Origin: Pectobacterium aquaticum
Lineage (GTDB): Bacteria; Pseudomonadota; Gammaproteobacteria; Enterobacterales; Enterobacteriaceae
Assembly (NCBI RefSeq): GCF_003382565.3
Contig: NZ_CP086253.1
Location: forward strand, 434,001 to 498,000
Direction of reading: 5' to 3'
Length of the DNA stretch: 64,000 bases
The notes beneath the pieces were generated by a model, which was not told where the DNA came from, ran no database searches, and was given only the letters and a program-made list of their open reading frames with translations. Within the stretch, counting starts at the first letter, position 1; each line of letters starts with the position of its first letter. Positions 62,388 to 64,000 of the stretch are shown piece after piece. Made by a program: the position numbers and the translations under genes.

Positions 62388-63295
62388 GAGCACGATTACT
62401 TTTTCAGAGCGGTTTATTGGGATTGTTCATTACAGCGTCATTGCACGCTGCCGCTGATGAATTAATTAAATGGGAACGCATCCCCCTGCAGATCCCACTA
62501 AAGGTGGGGCAAGAACGCGTTATTTTTGCGGATAAAAACGTTCGTGTCGGTTTCCCGCCGGCACTGAATGACAAGTTACGCGTTCAATCGACAGGTGGGG
62601 CTGTTTATCTCAAAGCGGACAGTGCATTTCCTCAAACGCGGTTGCAGTTACAGGATTTAGAAAGCGGCGAGATTATTCTGCTCGATGTGACTGCGTCACC
62701 GAGTGGCCCAACAGAGCCTGTTCGTCTGGTGTATAGCGGTGATGTCACTACGGTAGATAACAGCGATCGTCCTGCTAAGGTATCCGGGCGTAGTGATTCA
62801 TCTTCCACTACCGGAGCGAAGCCTGACACGAAAGAGCCGAAAGCGCCTCGCTATAACGCCCCCTTACCTGTCGTTCTGACTCGTTTTGCTGCGCAAACAC
62901 TCTACGGGCCATTGCGTGCGGTAGAGCCTGTGAGCGGTATTCATCCCGTTAACCCTCGTCTATCTGGGAAGATCACGACCTTATATCCCTCTGAACCGTT
63001 GGATATAACCACGCTGTCAGCCTGGGGAGTTGGGGCGCGCTCCGTTGTGGCGTTACGTGTTCGCAATACGTCCAGCCGAAAGATTGTCCTCGATCCCCGG
63101 GTTCTTCAGGGACAGTTTGTTTCTGCCACGTTCCAGCATCGTTGGGTAGGGCCAATAGGTACACCAGAAGACACGACAACATTATACCTGATCACCGATA
63201 GCCGTCCGGAACTGGCATTTGTCGCAGAGCCGGTCGCCAAAATGCCGCCAACATCAGGTAAGGCCAGTAAGAAGGATCGTGTTCATGCAAATTAA
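62384..63295 (+). CDS. TIGR03749 (PFL_4704) family ICE protein
   Basis: 303 residues with a signal peptide and a TraK/VirB9-like periplasmic body; a Ser/Lys/Pro linker at about residues 125-160 joins two domains. It overlaps the next gene by 11 bases. Probable outer-membrane complex component. Confidence 0.84.
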   Translation: MRARLLFQSGLLGLFITASLHAAADELIKWERIPLQIPLKVGQERVIFADKNVRVGFPPALNDKLRVQSTGGAVYLKADSAFPQTRLQLQDLESGEIILLDVTASPSGPTEPVRLVYSGDVTTVDNSDRPAKVSGRSDSSSTTGAKPDTKEPKAPRYNAPLPVVLTRFAAQTLYGPLRAVEPVSGIHPVNPRLSGKITTLYPSEPLDITTLSAWGVGARSVVALRVRNTSSRKIVLDPRVLQGQFVSATFQHRWVGPIGTPEDTTTLYLITDSRPELAFVAEPVAKMPPTSGKASKKDRVHAN

Positions 63296-64000
63296 GTCCA
63301 ATACGTTGGTCAAAGTGATTGTGCCATCGGTGCTGGCCATCGGTGCATTGATTGGCGTAAAGAGTTGCCAATCAGATTCAACCCAGACACAGAATGCCGC
63401 TGATACAGCAACGACAACACTGGGGTTGTCTCCGGATGAACTCAAAGCGTTGGGCGTCGCGGGTGATACTCCCCAGGATACGTTACGCACGTTGGTCGGC
63501 TCGTTAAATCAGGTGCGCAGTGATTTAGGCAAGCTCAGTCAACAAAATGAGGACCTAAAAAAACAAAATGAGGTACTGACCCGCCGTAGTACCGATGTGT
63601 CAGGGCAAGTGAATGAAGCTGTTTCTGGCGTGCAGCAGTCCTACGATACGCAGCAAAAACGCTTACAGGATGAACAGTTACGGCTACAGAATAAAATTCA
63701 GGAACTGACCGATAAACTGGCTAATACGATGAGTAATCCCGGTGGCCATATTAGTGGAGGGAGTAACTATCAGGACGCCTCTGGGCACGGTGATATTCCT
63801 CTGGGGTTAGGGCTGGACGGCATGGGAAGTGGTACCAGTGGCACCTCGTCGCAAGGCGCAGATGGGCTGATATGGGTACAGCCAAAAGATCAGAAACCCA
63901 CTGACCCTAATAAGGTCTCCAGTTCTGGTATGCCTGCATTGCCTCAGTTTCCTACCTCATTTCTTAATGGCAATGAGTTAACGCGTCAGAAAGCGGCGTA
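63285..64000 (+). CDS. TIGR03752 (PFL_4705) / TraB-VirB10-like protein, 3' end outside the window
   Basis: The frame opens at ATG 63285 (MQIKSNTLVKVIVPSVLAIG) and stays open to base 64000, giving 238 or more residues. An N-terminal membrane anchor is followed by a coiled coil (LNQVRSDLGKLSQQNEDLKKQ) and a Gly/Ser-rich linker; the beta-barrel C-terminal domain would follow beyond the window. Spans the envelope in VirB10-type systems. Confidence 0.82.
   Translation, partial: MQIKSNTLVKVIVPSVLAIGALIGVKSCQSDSTQTQNAADTATTTLGLSPDELKALGVAGDTPQDTLRTLVGSLNQVRSDLGKLSQQNEDLKKQNEVLTRRSTDVSGQVNEAVSGVQQSYDTQQKRLQDEQLRLQNKIQELTDKLANTMSNPGGHISGGSNYQDASGHGDIPLGLGLDGMGSGTSGTSSQGADGLIWVQPKDQKPTDPNKVSSSGMPALPQFPTSFLNGNELTRQKAA

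Overview
The window looks like accessory DNA of an enterobacterial (Enterobacterales) genome. It holds most of an SPI-7 / PAPI-1 / HAI2-type integrative and conjugative element (ICE), next to a separate AT-richer biosynthetic locus. A tRNA-Phe 3' end at 19310-19359 and an R64-like shufflon support this placement. A soft-rot genus such as Pectobacterium is plausible, because HAI2 is a member of this element class, but the sequence does not prove it.

Region 1 (about 1-14.8 kb) is a one-directional small-molecule gene cluster of unknown product that may continue left of the window. It encodes a BchC-like dehydrogenase, a TIM-barrel isomerase-like protein, an APH-like kinase, a 900-residue fusion of an SAH-hydrolase-like part with a Gfo/Idh/MocA oxidoreductase, an exported class B phosphatase, a free acyl carrier protein, a nucleotidyltransferase, an acyl-CoA-dehydrogenase-like oxidase, two half-size ABC exporters, a class II synthetase-like amino acid:[carrier protein] ligase and a condensation-domain-like acyltransferase. 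The likely logic is: load an amino acid onto the carrier, oxidise it there, transfer it to a (phosphorylated?) cyclic or sugar-like scaffold, export it, and dephosphorylate it outside the cytoplasm. No product can be named.

Region 2 (14.8-19.4 kb) is a worn island junction. It has a MobC/replication-relaxation gene, an IS3-family element, a truncated ORF, a P4-type integrase with an in-frame internal deletion, a block of consecutive hairpins, and one long and one short copy of the tRNA-Phe 3' end.

Region 3 (19.4-33 kb) is the ICE maintenance module: ParA, DnaB, ParB, DUF2857, an STY4528-like replication protein carrying four spaced palindromes inside its gene, a TIGR03761 protein, topoisomerase III, a structured non-coding leader, an STY4534-like protein and SSB.

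Region 4 (33-47.7 kb) is a complete type IVB pilus operon, pilL to pilV. It ends in a multi-segment shufflon with six 19-bp sites and the rci recombinase. The pilus would mediate mating-pair contact, and the shufflon would switch the PilV tip adhesin.

Region 5 (47.7-64 kb) is mixed accessory and regulatory genes followed by the PFGI-1/SXT-type type IV secretion operon with its TraD coupling protein. One conserved T4SS gene has an in-frame amber codon. The operon is interrupted by a short truncated gene and an opposite-strand GNAT-like gene. The last gene runs off the right edge. No relaxase gene of TraI type and no intact integrase are seen.
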